Shown here piece by piece: positions 44,262-54,907 of a DNA stretch of 64,000 nucleotides. Each line of letters starts with the position of its first letter. Position 1 is the first letter of the stretch. This stretch comes from Bryopsis sp. KO-2023 (Eukaryota; Chlorophyta; Ulvophyceae; Bryopsidales; Bryopsidaceae). Made by a program: the position numbers and the translations under genes. The notes under the pieces are model-generated. The model searched no databases. It was not told the origin of the DNA and saw only the letters and a list, made by a program, of their open reading frames with translations. The stretch lies in NCBI GenBank assembly GCA_030272585.1, contig BSYQ01000009.1, positions 4,092,001 to 4,156,000 on the forward strand. Direction: 5' to 3'.

Positions 44262-46901
44262 CTAAATCATATCCAGATTGTCCCGTATCAGTGTCAGATC
44301 CCGCACCTTGGAAACCTGAATCCGCCTCCTGCGCTTATTCAACTGATGCCCGTTAATACTGAACATCCGTTCCACAGATGCACTGGACGCTGGTATGCAC
44401 AAATACTCGGCTGCCAGAACTGCTACAGCTGGGTACAGAGCCTGATTTAACCGCCACCACTCCAGACCTGAAGTCAGTACAGATGTGAGGGGGGTTGCCC
44501 TCACTGCACAGTACCGTTCCCACTCATCTGTTCCTGAATCGGTTGGATCCCCTGATGGATGGACAACTGTGAGCCAGTCATACGTGGAATGCACCGGGCT
44601 TTTTTCTGGTCCTCTGAAGGTGCCGCATGCATCTGCTCCTGCCTCCTGATCCGGTCTCTCTTTGATGCACATTATGAGCTTGTTGCACTCCTCTAGCACA
44701 TCATTCACCCACAGATCGCACCGAGACCACCGAGATTTGAATTCATGGAACTGGTCCGATCCCCACAGATACCGAGTGATAACAGGATCATCCAATCGCA
44801 AACGTGACGGATCCAGTTGTTGCATGCATCCGACGGCCAGGAGCCAGTTTGGATCATCGAATTCCTCATCCATATTGCTTCTGAGCTGCTTTCTGAACTG
44901 ATCCAAGTCCTGACAGGGTAAATCCATTTTGTCGATGATGTCACTGACCCGGGCCATGACCATCAGAACCAGCGAACAGGTGACCGTTTTTTCAGCCTCC
45001 ATGCGCTTGGTAGCTTCCTTGTATGGCTGTAAGATCGAATGCAGGTGCCGGAGTTGTATCCATTCCAATTCTGTCAACCGATCCTCTTCAGACATGGTCT
45101 GCAGCATTTTACGCATATCCTCCTTCAGGATCAGGAACCGATGCAGCATGTACCACACAGAGTTCCACCTGGTTTCAACGGGCAGGGTCAATCTCAGGAT
45201 CCGCTGCGATCTCCTGACTGGTCCAGGGCAGTCTTCTGTTTCCTCCATCAACCAGTCATCATCAGGACATTCCTCCTCATCAGAGGAGTACATGGGGAAG
45301 GGCCCATCCTCCTCAGCCTGGTTCTGATCCTGATTCTGGTCGGAGGTGCCAGCCTGACTTCGATTCTGACTCTGGTTCTGACTGCCAACCTGGTTCCGGC
45401 TGGCCTGGCTCTGCATATCCGCATCCGCTGCAGCCCGGTCCCGGTCATAATCTTCCTTGTATATGCGCGCTTCTTGGATTGTCTTGAAACTTTCCCACAG
45501 GTTGGCAGATCCCATGACACGGACACAGATCTGACGGACCTTCTTGATCAGGAATTCCAACGGCTCAGGTGCCTGGTTCAGGGCTTTTCTGACTCCGAGA
45601 TTGATCCGGTGAGTGCAGCATCCGTGCCAGTCGTATTCACCTTTGCGTTCACAGGCCGCACCCATTCTTGATTCATGATATGTGACAATGCTTGCCCGGT
45701 AATCGCCCAGGTTGTACCGATCCCGAATTTCTGCCATTTTTTTTTTGATGTCCTCAGCATCACAATTTCCCTTCAGGTCCCAGGTTCCCAAGCTGATCCG
45801 CTTCAGTTCAAACAGATCCTGTTCAGCGTCCCGGTGGATATAAACAGCTCCCATGGCAAACCAGTGCTTCGGTTCCTGCGACCAGCCATCTGCAACGAAG
45901 CAGGGTCTGAATTTTCCGAGGTCCTCTTCTCGGATCCTTTTGCTGAGCCGTTTCGCTGAAAGCTTAACGTTGGTGGAGATGGTCTTTGCACTCAGACAAG
46001 GTGCAGATGCATTAAGGGAGGAGCACATGGCTCTGAAATGTTTGTCCTCCACACACCTGAAAGCTGCACCGGTGCTGACCACGAATTTCATGACATGATC
46101 CCGGAAGTTTTTGTACTCTTTGGTCAGGCAGCCCCATCTAGACACGAAAGGCAACGTTCTCTGGTTTCCGAACGAAACGATCCGTTCCCCCCCCTGCTCC
46201 TGATGATGTCCCACAAATCCGTTGTGGACAGCGATCTGCATCTGCTCCGGGGTGGTGAGACCATGCCTCTTAGCATGGGTCAACAACGAGGTGCGGCCTC
46301 CCTTGCTGTAGACCAACTGACTCCTGCATATCCTACAGGTCACTACTTTCCTGTTCCATTCATCCACAAATCGCTCCATTTCTCCTGCACTGTTCTGTAC
46401 ATACATGGAGTCCACCCAAGTGTGGATTCCGGTCCGTTTCTGGTTCTGTGCCTGCGTCCGAGCTGATGTTTGGAATGTGAGATCCACTACAAGACAACCA
46501 GCATGAGGCCCAAGGCCATATCTTCTGAAGCATATCAAAGCCCACAGGTGACATGTCCCTACCTGGAGGCAGATGCAAGGAAACACCAACACCCCAAGAG
46601 TGCCCCACCAAGACAATCACATCTGATGAGTTCACTGCACAGCAAATTTGCCACACTCACCGGTTTCTGTTCCAGATCGTGTTCCTGCTCCTCCTGTTTC
46701 CGTTCCAGTTCCAGATCCTCTTCCCCCTCCGCGTGCAACCCCCTTTGGGTTCACAGAATCAGAGCTCCAGCGGTGTGGCGTCGGCTGAACTGCGTTCGGT
46801 TCGCCTCGCAAGTCATCCCCGGACAGCTCGACGGGAGGTAAGATACGGTGCAGCGCTCGCGGTTGCGCTCGCGGTTTCGTCTTTCTCCTGTTGCCTCTCA
46901 T
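44262..46901 (-). CDS. hAT-family transposase (2 exons)
   Basis: Exon 1 is 46901-46661 (ATG 46901, MRGNRRKTKPRA...), with donor ACCG|GTGAGT. Exon 2 is 46462-44262 after acceptor AACATCAG. Phase 1 closes to 813 residues. Exon 1 is basic then Gly/Thr-rich. Exon 2 begins with a BED-type zinc finger (TCRICRSQLVYSKGG, then SLLTHAKRH). hAT catalytic regions follow: CFVADGWS (first Asp), a CCTHRINLGVRKAL motif, LPVETRWNSVWYMLH (the RW motif), and the C-terminal dimerisation region CIPASSASVERMFSINGHQL (Glu in SVE). An acidic Gln-rich insert lies mid-protein. The frame is intact, so recent activity is possible, but one transposon end is missing, so this copy should not move by itself. The single-exon alternative would start upstream of the zinc finger without exon 1. 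Confidence 0.85.
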
Positions 46902-46949
46902 GTTCACGGAAACACGGATAATCCGACGCCACGGGCTTTGATGTGGTGC

Positions 46950-47294
46950 CGATCAGGGGAATCGGTAGCCGGACCAGCGATTTGATCGTTGTCGAGTGAT
47001 AATGCGTCGCCGATCATGATCGGCGACGCGCCGATCAGATCGGTCAATTTCCGATCTGATCGGAAACCGCCGATCCCGATCCCGATCCGATCTGGTTTCC
47101 GAGGCAGAACTGGGTGATCGGCCGATTTTGATCGGAAAAGTCGGACCGTTTTTTTTTTATCGGTCCGATTTTGATCGGCGATCGGTCTGATCGGACCGAT
47201 CTTATCGGTGATCGGCTTGATCGGAAACTGCAGGGACCGATCTTGATCGGAGATCGGTTTGATCGATGACCGACATGTCGGCATCGGATCCCTA
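46950..47294. repeat. GATCGG-rich subterminal repeats of the hAT element
   Basis: About two dozen GATC sites, mostly as GATCGG or CCGATC in both orientations, fill this stretch up to the TAGGGATCC terminus. hAT elements commonly carry such subterminal motifs as transposase binding sites. Confidence 0.75.
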
Positions 47295-48503
47295 GTATGT
47301 ACGCGAGTCCTGAAGGATGTCCTCCGGTTCCGGGAAAAACCCGTCCTGACGGTGGAACCGTACGGCGCGCGCGGCCAGGCGGAGGCCGGCGTTATGGGAA
47401 AGGCACGTGAGGTGCTTCCCACAACCGATCACGCGGTCGTAGAGCTCCCTCACCGGCCTCCCCGTGGCCGAGCACGCAGGACATATGGGGATGCCTCCCC
47501 CATCCGCTGGTCCTCCAGTAACCTGGGTTGGAGTCCGGGTCGTCGTGGTCGCCGTTGGGGTGCTTGGAAGTGCCTTTGGGGTATTCGCCGGTTGTGGCGT
47601 GGAGGTTGTGTCGACTGACGTTCCTCCACTTTCGTCCTGGATGACCGTCTCAGTAGCCACTGGGACCGGTGTGACGAACTTCCCATGGCGCAGTGGAACC
47701 CTGCTGGGGTCCAAAATGCGATTGCGCTTTGTCCTGGGGCGGTTTGGAACTGGAGACGTCACTGGAAGTGGCTGTCCCAATTCCGCTGGTGGTCCCTCGT
47801 CGTCACTGCTGGCGCATGTGTCGGGACGAGGTACTGGCGTCACTGGACGTGGCTTGGTGGTGGTCTCGGGTGGTGGAAGGATGCGCGGAGTAGCCAGGAA
47901 GCCGGAGAGTTCCGTTGGTGACAGAAGAGATCTCTCATTGCTCACGTCGCCACTGGGTTGTAATGGCTGGGACGGTGGAACCGTCGGCGCAACCCCGGAA
48001 GCTTCCTGCGCGGGTCGTCCGACCGAAAGGGCATCTGTGCCTGTGGAGAGGGTGACGTCGATGCTGGTCCAAGCCTCCTCGAGGGTCCTGCGAATGCTGG
48101 CCACTCGCTAGTTATCCACCTCGCCTGCGGCTTGTACCACGAGTTTCATCCTCTCCTGGGCGTCCTTCGCGTCGGACTGTCTCAATTTCTTCTCTCGGTT
48201 CTCCCTGTCGAGCGCTCCGCGTTGCAGCATACTCGCCAGCTCCGCCTCCTTCTTTGCGCCCTCGAGCTGACGCTTGACCGTTTCCAATTCCGTCTCGGCC
48301 ACATCTTTTTCTCCTTTGATCTTTTCCAGCTCGGTTTTCAGCTCGTCGACCGTCTTGTCCGCTTTAACCTTCGCCAACTCGGCTTCCAATTCCGTGATCT
48401 TTTTCTCCGCTGATTCCGCCCTCGCAGTTTCCTCCGCCAACTTGCGTTCCAACTCCTCCTTCTCCGTCTGCATATTCTGAGCCATTTCCAGGAAGGTCGC
48501 CAT
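47295..48503 (-). pseudogene. Coiled-coil ORF with in-frame TAG, truncated by the hAT insertion
   Basis: The ATG at 48503 opens 131 codons, almost wholly one coiled coil (EELERKLAEETARAESAEKK; TVDELKTELEKIKGEKDVAE). They end at a TAG (48110-48108) and the same frame continues for 271 codons. The second part is Pro/Thr/Ser-rich and ends with a Cys/His-rich segment (ICPACSATGRP, then CGKHLTCLSHN), before DSRTY and a stop made by the hAT terminus. It may be the Gag-like or extra ORF of a retroelement. It lies 320 bp downstream of the chromodomain Pol on the same strand and could be that element's third ORF or part of another element. The TAG may be a mutation or a readthrough site. Confidence 0.5.
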
Positions 48504-48822
48504 TGCTGCTGTGATTCTTGTCCGAACACGCCTTCTTTTTCGGTTTCCTGCTGTCCCTTTTGCTCTCCGATCTGGTGCTGGTTGATAACAAAGTGCTGGT
48601 AGGTAACCTCCCCGGTTACCCTTCTCTTATTCCCTTACTTTCGCATACGTCACCTCACGGTACGTCTTGACGTGTCGTCCGTCCATGACAGTTCGTACGA
48701 GCTGGAGACACCTCGTCAGACTCGTGGCAGTGAACTCGTTCCGTCCCATACCGGCCATTCACTGGGACGAGCTGACTTTGCACTCAATCCGTCTCCACCC
48801 TCCTCGTACGGGTATCGCTGCT

Positions 48823-51800
48823 TCAGGTACGGTTACGACCACGCGTGCGTCGCGTACGAGCCTCCTTGACGATGAAGTCGGCCAGTAGGTCAGCCGCACT
48901 CGTGAAGTTCTCCTCTGGCTCCCACGTCGCCTCATGTAATGGGTACCCCTTCCATAGTACGAGGTACCTCTTTCGCTTGCCCGTTCCTTTTGATCGAAGT
49001 ATGCTTTCCACCTCGTACTCAAGCTGTCCCGTCAACTCGTCCGTGAAAACTGGTCCTGGTTCGACGTCACGTACGAACTCGGACGAACGACGGAACTCCT
49101 TCAGCTTTGAGATGTGGAACGTAGGATGCAGGCGCCATGTACTCGGTAGCGTCAAACGATAAGCCACCGGAGAGATCACCTTCTCGATCTTGAATGGCCC
49201 CACATACTTTCTTCGAATCTTCGAGGGCAGGTGCTTTGTAATCGCCAGTGGGATGTGTGATGAACGAAGACAGACTTCCTGGCCGACTTGGAACTCGACA
49301 TGTCTGCGCTTCCTGTTCGCGTTCTCTGCCATGCGGTCCTGGGCCAGTTTGTAGTTCTTCTTCGCTTCGTTCATCTCCTCATCCATTCGCGCCACCATTG
49401 CGTCCGCCGCTTCCACAATCGACTTCGGACGGTACACTTCGAGGGCACGAGGGTGCTGGCCGTACATGAGGTAGAACGGCGAATAGCCAGTCGAAGCGTT
49501 CGTAGCGTTGTTAGCTGCGAACTCGGCCGTGTTCAGTAGTTTCGCCCACCCGTCCGGCCTTGCTTCCACGTAGGGACGTAGAAAGTTCTCCAAGGTCCGG
49601 ATTGTAACCTCGGACTGTCCGTCAGTCTGAGGATGGAACGCTGTTGACATCTTCAACGAGGACCCAAGCAACCGGAACAGCTCCTTCCAGAACTGGCTGG
49701 TGAACCTCGGGTCTCGGTCCGAGATGATCACGCTCGGTATTCCGAACGTGGGGAACACATGTTTGAAGAACATGTCAGCGTATCCTTGGGCCGTCACTTC
49801 CTTGGAACACGGGACGAACTTGCAGAACTTCGTGAGCCTATCGACGAATACAGCCACGGCCGTGAACCCCTGGGACTCTGGAAGGTCCGTCATGAGGTCC
49901 GTGGTGACCTGTTCCCACTTGTAGGTGGGGACGGGCAATGGGTTCAGCAACCCCTTCGCCTTGGCGTTGTCCGTCTTCATCACCTGGCACGTGCTGCATG
50001 TTCGAACGTAATGGTCCACGGCCCTTCTCCATCCGCGCCACCAGTACTTTCGGCTCACCAAGTCGGCCGTACGAGCCACCCCAGGGTGACCGGCCATTGG
50101 TATGTCGTGGTGATCGTGTAGAATCACCTGGCGTTTCGTTCGTGGCACCACCACCTTTGGTAGTGCTCCTGGGTTCGGACTGGTGTAGAGAAGCAACCCG
50201 TCCTGACTAAGGGAATAATCAGAAACGGATCCACCAGCCTGCAGTTTGGTACGAATAGAGCTCAGGATCGGGTCTTCCGCCAGTGCATCCTGCCAAGCTT
50301 GAGCCTCCCCGGGCGAGATTTTGGCCTCCGAAATTGCCGAGATGTGGGTGCGCCTGGAAAGCGCGTCCGCGACCACATTACTTCGTCCTGGGATGTACTT
50401 GATGACTGGCATGATGGACTGGAAATACTTGAGCCACCGTGTCTGGGTACGAGACAACACCTTCTGCTGGAGAAAGTGGGTAGCCGGCTGATGGTCCGTG
50501 AGGACGGTGACCCCTCCTGGAGCGCCCTCGAGATAGTGACGCCACTGAGCCAGGGCGTACGAGATCCCGAGTAGTTCGCGCTCGTAAGCCGAGTACTTCT
50601 TCTCGGCCGGGTTGAGGCCGCGACTGAGAAAAGCAACGGGCTGGAGGCCGTCGTCCCCCTCCTGCATCAATGTCGCACCCAACGCGATGTCCGACGCGTC
50701 CGTGACGACCGTGTACGCCTTGGCTGGGTCCGGGATCCTCAGAACTGGGGCCGAAGTGAGCTTCATCTTCAGTTCCTCGAACGCCTGCTGCTGAGGAGGA
50801 CCCCATTGCCATGCGACGTCCTTCTTGACCAACATCTGAATCGGGGCCGCGATGCGTGCGTATTCCCGAATAAAACGCCTGTAGTAGGATACCAGGCGGA
50901 GGAAGCTCCTGACTTCTGCCACGTTCTGTAACGGCTGCCAGTCGCGGACCGCGGAGGTCTTGCTGCGATGCGGCGAAATGCCATTTGCAGTGACCCAGTG
51001 CCCTACGAAGTCCAACTCGGACACAGCGAATGCGCACTTGGACGCTTTCGCAAACAGTCCATGCTCCCGCAGCTTCTCCAGGACGAGTCTCAGATGCTCC
51101 TCGTGTTCTTCCATCGTTTTCGAATAAACGACTAGGTCGTCCAGGAACACGACGAGGAACTGGTCATGGAAGTCCCGGAATATGTCATTTATCATCGACA
51201 TAAACTGGGGCGGAGCGTTTGTCAACCCGAACGGGACTACCTTATATTCGTAATGCCCGTACCGCGTTCGAAACGCAGTTTTTGGTTGGTCCTCCGTTCG
51301 GATTGGCATCTGCCAGTAACCCGAACGGAGGTCGAGTCGACTAAACACCCGTGCGCCTTGGAACCTGTCGAGCAACTCGTCCGGCAAGGGCAGGGGGTAG
51401 CGGTTCTTCACGGTCTTTTGGTTCAGCCATCGGTAATCGATGCAGAACCGCAACCCCCCGTCCTTCTTGGCCGCAAATAAGATGGGGGCTCCCCAGGGGC
51501 TCTTCGACGGCCGGATAATTTCTCGGTCGAGCATGTACTCGGTCTGCTTCTTCACTTCCGCCAGTTCCGCTGGCGAGAGTTTGTACATCGGTCGAAATAT
51601 CGGCTTCGTCCCTGGTTCGAGTTCAATCTCGAATTCGTGCCCGTTTCTTATCGGCGGCGTGCCTTTTGGCAAGTCGGACGCGAAGACTCGTCGGTACATG
51701 TTGAGGAGTCGCTGGATCCCGTCCGGCTGGTCCGGGCGTAAAACTTTGGCCACATCATCGCTGTCATGAACGTCTTTCTTGGTACTGGTTGCTTTGGGCT

Positions 51801-52653
51801 CTGGTCCGGGCTGGTTAGCATCATCTTCATCGTCGACATCGTTGACTACCACCATTACGGCTTCACATTCGCCTCGCTGCATATCTCGTAGAATGAGTGA
51901 TGACGAAGTGGGTATGGCGGTTCCCACACTCAACACCTGTGCCGGCTTGGGCCGCACTGAAAATTTCAGCGGAAGTGTGAGGGTGGCTTGTCCGCGCTTG
52001 ACGCTGATGGTACGATGTCGGAAGTCCAGTGTGGGGTTCTCTGCTACTAGCCAGGGAAGGCCAAGAATGACGTCGTACGCCATGTTCGGGAAGACATCGA
52101 AGTCCGAGCGGAACTGCGTTTCGCCACTCCGGAACTTCGCCCCCGTAATGCGTCCCAGCGTACGTCGCTCCGTCCCGTCCGCCATCACGAGTCGTTTGGT
52201 GTTGGCTCCGTCCATCTTGAGGTCCAGTTCCGCTTGAACTCGTCCACTTACATAATTTTCCCAACTGCCGGAGTCCACATACGCGATTAGTGGACTCCCT
52301 CCTATTTTGATTTTGATCTCAAACCCAGTAAATCGCCCTTGGGGTCCGTCACAGGCTGCTCGTCCCATAAAGTCAAAATTGTCGTCCTGTACGGATCGTC
52401 CCTCGTCCCCAGTTGACGTATCGTCATGGGGTTCCATTCCATTTTCGCTATCGGATACGTCCTGCTCGCCACTTGAAGACGTCTGCAGGTGTGCACTCGT
52501 GTCCGCTTCGCCTGTAGCAACTTCTGTCGCCATTGGCGGTACTTCGGAGTCGGACGGCGTCCATGCTCGCCTCTGCCGCGTCCCTGTGGGACATTCTGGC
52601 TGCTCGAAGTCTAACTCATCATTGTCATCGTCTTGTCGTTCCTCATGGTCCAT
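48823..52653 (-). CDS. pol: Pol polyprotein of a chromodomain Ty3/gypsy retrotransposon
   Basis: An uninterrupted frame of 1,276 residues. After an acidic N-terminus come an aspartic protease (~110-230; [22 protein letters not shown]), reverse transcriptase (~350-540; [41 protein letters not shown], catalytic [11 protein letters not shown]), RNase H ([40 protein letters not shown]), and integrase. The integrase has its HHCC finger ([18 protein letters not shown]) and catalytic D,D,E ([30 protein letters not shown]). The C-terminal chromodomain ([38 protein letters not shown]) marks a chromovirus, whose chromodomain directs integration to marked chromatin. All active-site residues are present, so the enzyme looks intact although its gag is split. 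Its gag tail is 110 bp upstream on the same strand. Confidence 0.95.
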   Translation of the reverse strand: MDHEERQDDDNDELDFEQPECPTGTRQRRAWTPSDSEVPPMATEVATGEADTSAHLQTSSSGEQDVSDSENGMEPHDDTSTGDEGRSVQDDNFDFMGRAACDGPQGRFTGFEIKIKIGGSPLIAYVDSGSWENYVSGRVQAELDLKMDGANTKRLVMADGTERRTLGRITGAKFRSGETQFRSDFDVFPNMAYDVILGLPWLVAENPTLDFRHRTISVKRGQATLTLPLKFSVRPKPAQVLSVGTAIPTSSSLILRDMQRGECEAVMVVVNDVDDEDDANQPGPEPKATSTKKDVHDSDDVAKVLRPDQPDGIQRLLNMYRRVFASDLPKGTPPIRNGHEFEIELEPGTKPIFRPMYKLSPAELAEVKKQTEYMLDREIIRPSKSPWGAPILFAAKKDGGLRFCIDYRWLNQKTVKNRYPLPLPDELLDRFQGARVFSRLDLRSGYWQMPIRTEDQPKTAFRTRYGHYEYKVVPFGLTNAPPQFMSMINDIFRDFHDQFLVVFLDDLVVYSKTMEEHEEHLRLVLEKLREHGLFAKASKCAFAVSELDFVGHWVTANGISPHRSKTSAVRDWQPLQNVAEVRSFLRLVSYYRRFIREYARIAAPIQMLVKKDVAWQWGPPQQQAFEELKMKLTSAPVLRIPDPAKAYTVVTDASDIALGATLMQEGDDGLQPVAFLSRGLNPAEKKYSAYERELLGISYALAQWRHYLEGAPGGVTVLTDHQPATHFLQQKVLSRTQTRWLKYFQSIMPVIKYIPGRSNVVADALSRRTHISAISEAKISPGEAQAWQDALAEDPILSSIRTKLQAGGSVSDYSLSQDGLLLYTSPNPGALPKVVVPRTKRQVILHDHHDIPMAGHPGVARTADLVSRKYWWRGWRRAVDHYVRTCSTCQVMKTDNAKAKGLLNPLPVPTYKWEQVTTDLMTDLPESQGFTAVAVFVDRLTKFCKFVPCSKEVTAQGYADMFFKHVFPTFGIPSVIISDRDPRFTSQFWKELFRLLGSSLKMSTAFHPQTDGQSEVTIRTLENFLRPYVEARPDGWAKLLNTAEFAANNATNASTGYSPFYLMYGQHPRALEVYRPKSIVEAADAMVARMDEEMNEAKKNYKLAQDRMAENANRKRRHVEFQVGQEVCLRSSHIPLAITKHLPSKIRRKYVGPFKIEKVISPVAYRLTLPSTWRLHPTFHISKLKEFRRSSEFVRDVEPGPVFTDELTGQLEYEVESILRSKGTGKRKRYLVLWKGYPLHEATWEPEENFTSAADLLADFIVKEARTRRTRGRNRT

Positions 52654-52763
52654 ATTTGTTTGTTTGCTCCCATATCTTTGCCTTATTCCCTGGTCCCCTC
52701 CTGCCGTCCCGCTTGCATCGTCGTATCGTCCGTCCGGGACTGACGATGCAGCGTCCCGGACGG

Positions 52764-52872
52764 TCAGTTTATCGCCTTCTTCGCGGCATCATATTTGGGA
52801 CACTCCCTGATCCCATGTCCGCGTTGATTGCACAAAAAACACTGTATGGTACGATTTCGCCCTTGTTGCTGC
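52764..52872 (-). pseudogene. Detached Gag C-terminus with zinc knuckle
   Basis: Read on the minus strand from the family A end, this encodes about 35 residues with a CCHC knuckle (CFLCNQRGHGIREC, C-x2-C-x4-H-x4-C) and a TGA stop. It is the missing end of the Gag at 40830-42938. The frame matches, and the first four bases (GCAG) repeat the last four of the other piece. Confidence 0.8.
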
Positions 52873-53348
52873 CTGTAACCACAAATGACGTCGTCTCTCC
52901 CTATTGGGTCACCCCTGCGGAGGGACTGATCGTGGGGAGAACGGAAAAGAGCCTAAGGGCTCGTGGTTGAACGTGGTAGTGTGCAAAGGTCGGATAGGGG
53001 AAGACAAACACTCGAACAAAAAGAGAGCTTACATCGAATATGTTCAGAGGTGCTTTATAAATACAAAAACTGTAGCTTCAGCCCCAATGGACTTCAGCTA
53101 CAACCTAGCTACCTCTTTGACCTATAATAACCCTTACTAACCCTTATTGAACCTAACAAATGGACGGTCTAACTACTACCCAACTGCCCTTAGAAACCTT
53201 GACAAATTATTATAAAAAACCCTGCTGTGGCAGGACTGCTCCTTCACCACAATCATTACTGCACTGCTGCCACAGTTCCAGTTCTGTGGCAGCACTCCTC
53301 CCGTGGAGGTGACCAAATCGGTTAAGGCGACGTGGTTTGGGGTTACAG
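52873..53348 (-). mobile_element. Family A repeat, copy 2 (476 bp, inverted)
   Basis: A full-length copy with both octamers (CTGTAACC at 52873, GGTTACAG at 53341), in the opposite orientation to copy 1 and nearly identical to it. One side abuts the detached Gag tail; the other abuts the RNase H end of the reverse transcriptase ORF, forming GGTTACAGCTGTAACC. Confidence 0.85.
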
Positions 53349-54845
53349 CTGTAACCCACTTCGTTTCCACTGTGAAGTACTCCGAATTTCATACCATCTA
53401 CTCAAATGATCAGCCACAAAATTGGCTTTCCCATCTATGTGTTGTACGGAGATACTCGAACAACCGCTGAACTGCAAAATTTCTTTGATTCCCGTTACCG
53501 CTCTCAAAGTTCTCAAATCCTGAATAGGTGCTGCTTCTTTCCCCTCTTGGGTGAGGTGAGCCCATAGACTTTTCACTGCCGCCCAATTATCGGAAAAAAT
53601 CTGAACGGCAGTTCCCCTCCACAAATCTGTGGGTATTTCCTTAACGGCGCTCATAGCTGCCAATACTTCCCCCAAGAAACTTGAATGTTGTCCACTTATT
53701 TTTCCGTGTCCGAGGTATAAAATCCTTCCCGATCCATCTGTCAAAATATATCCAAAATACTCTGATGTATCAATAGAAGCCCAATCAACAAACAACTTCC
53801 GTTGAGTATCGCCGGCAGAAAATGCACGGCAATAGCAACGACTCAGCCATTGCGATACCTTACTTTGTAGTTCCGCCTTTATCTCCTGTGGCGGTACTTG
53901 ATTGGCTTCCATCCTGGATAGCAAATGTTGCATGTCCCATTCCAGAGTCGAGTTCTTGAAGGCGTTCAGCAGACCGCGGAGCTGCTGAATTTCCCTCAGT
54001 TCCGCCGTTCCAACCAGTTTAGCAATAGTTTCATTCACTTTTTCCCAAGGTATATCCGGATGAAACTTTCCTTGTTGAATGTGGAATCCGAGAAACTTCA
54101 CCTCAGTTCCACTGACGATTTTCCTTTGGTTGATTTGAAGTCCGTATTCCTTGCATCGAGAAACTATTCTACCGAAGTTCTGGAAGCACTCCTCCACAGT
54201 AGCGCCGCCAATGAGCAGATCATCCATGTAGCGGCGGAACTCCTCCAAACCTTCGAATACCCGGCACATCTTGTCGTTGAATACCCTCACGGACCACGAA
54301 GTGCCGTGGGGAATGGTGCTGTTGACAAACTCTTTGCTCCCCACTTTGAACGCCGTCAATGCCTTGACCTCCTTCTTGATCGGCACTTTATTGTATGCCT
54401 TGGCTATGTCCACGACGATGAAGTACTTCCACTTGCCCGGGATAGATCGCACCAGTCTTCTTGCGTCTTGAATGCCCGGTTGGTGCTCATCGCTGCCGTA
54501 GGTGTTGAGCTTCCTGAAGTCTATTATCGGCCTCGGTCCCTTTCTCCTTTCGCAGTAGCTTATCTGGGATGGATTCCAGTATACGCCGCGAGGATAGTCC
54601 TTCCGTTGCAAAGGTTCTATGAACCCGAGTTCCACCTGTTCCTTTAACCACTCCTTCACTTGTTCCTCGGACAATCTCTGGTCTTGGATGCTCCTTTGGG
54701 GGACGTTCGACTTTGGCGGCTCTCTCCTATAGCCGCACTCCTCCATCGATACCGCTAGTTCCTCCATTTTCGTTTGCTGCGGAGGTATGATCGGGCCGAA
54801 TACCTCCGGGTGTTTCCTCACCATATCCTTTAGTGCTTCTGCCAT
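53343..54845 (-). CDS. Reverse transcriptase/RNase H ORF, 3'-truncated by a family A repeat
   Basis: A frame of 500 residues from ATG 54845; its last two codons lie in the repeat. Reverse transcriptase motifs are clear but not chromovirus-like: RPIIDFRKLNTYG, YFIVVDIAKAYNKVPI (motif A), STIPHGTSWSVRVF (motif B), YMDDLLIGG (catalytic, with Met). RNase H follows: FVDWASIDTSEYFGYILTDG, SFLGEVLAAMSAV, IFSDNWAAVKSL, NFVADHLSRW, with Asp-Glu-Asp-Asp in order. No integrase or further pol follows, because the repeat begins there. It sits 62 bp after the Gag-protease ORF on the same strand and is probably its Pol. The C-terminal third is duplicated at 59252-59644. Confidence 0.8.
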   Translation of the reverse strand: MAEALKDMVRKHPEVFGPIIPPQQTKMEELAVSMEECGYRREPPKSNVPQRSIQDQRLSEEQVKEWLKEQVELGFIEPLQRKDYPRGVYWNPSQISYCERRKGPRPIIDFRKLNTYGSDEHQPGIQDARRLVRSIPGKWKYFIVVDIAKAYNKVPIKKEVKALTAFKVGSKEFVNSTIPHGTSWSVRVFNDKMCRVFEGLEEFRRYMDDLLIGGATVEECFQNFGRIVSRCKEYGLQINQRKIVSGTEVKFLGFHIQQGKFHPDIPWEKVNETIAKLVGTAELREIQQLRGLLNAFKNSTLEWDMQHLLSRMEANQVPPQEIKAELQSKVSQWLSRCYCRAFSAGDTQRKLFVDWASIDTSEYFGYILTDGSGRILYLGHGKISGQHSSFLGEVLAAMSAVKEIPTDLWRGTAVQIFSDNWAAVKSLWAHLTQEGKEAAPIQDLRTLRAVTGIKEILQFSGCSSISVQHIDGKANFVADHLSRWYEIRSTSQWKRSGLQL

Positions 54846-54907
54846 GGCTTCTTTGTCTTGTTCGGATCTAGTTAGGCCCGTCCGAAGTCCCCTTTCGACG
54901 GGCCTTT

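Larger units (their letters stand above)
44129..47294 (-). mobile_element. hAT-superfamily DNA transposon, one end truncated
   Basis: A full-length transposase (44262-46901) lies next to an intact 5' terminus at 47294, which reads TAGGGATCCGATGCCGACAT on the minus strand, a hAT-like end. About 345 bp of GATC-rich subterminal repeats (46950-47294) precede the gene. The other terminus (expected ...GATCCCTA) is not found; the element stops at the family B repeat at 44128. It is inserted in the coiled-coil ORF at 47295 and supplies that ORF's stop codon. The flank beside the intact end begins GTATGTAC, the candidate 8-bp target site, but no second copy is present. Confidence 0.75.
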
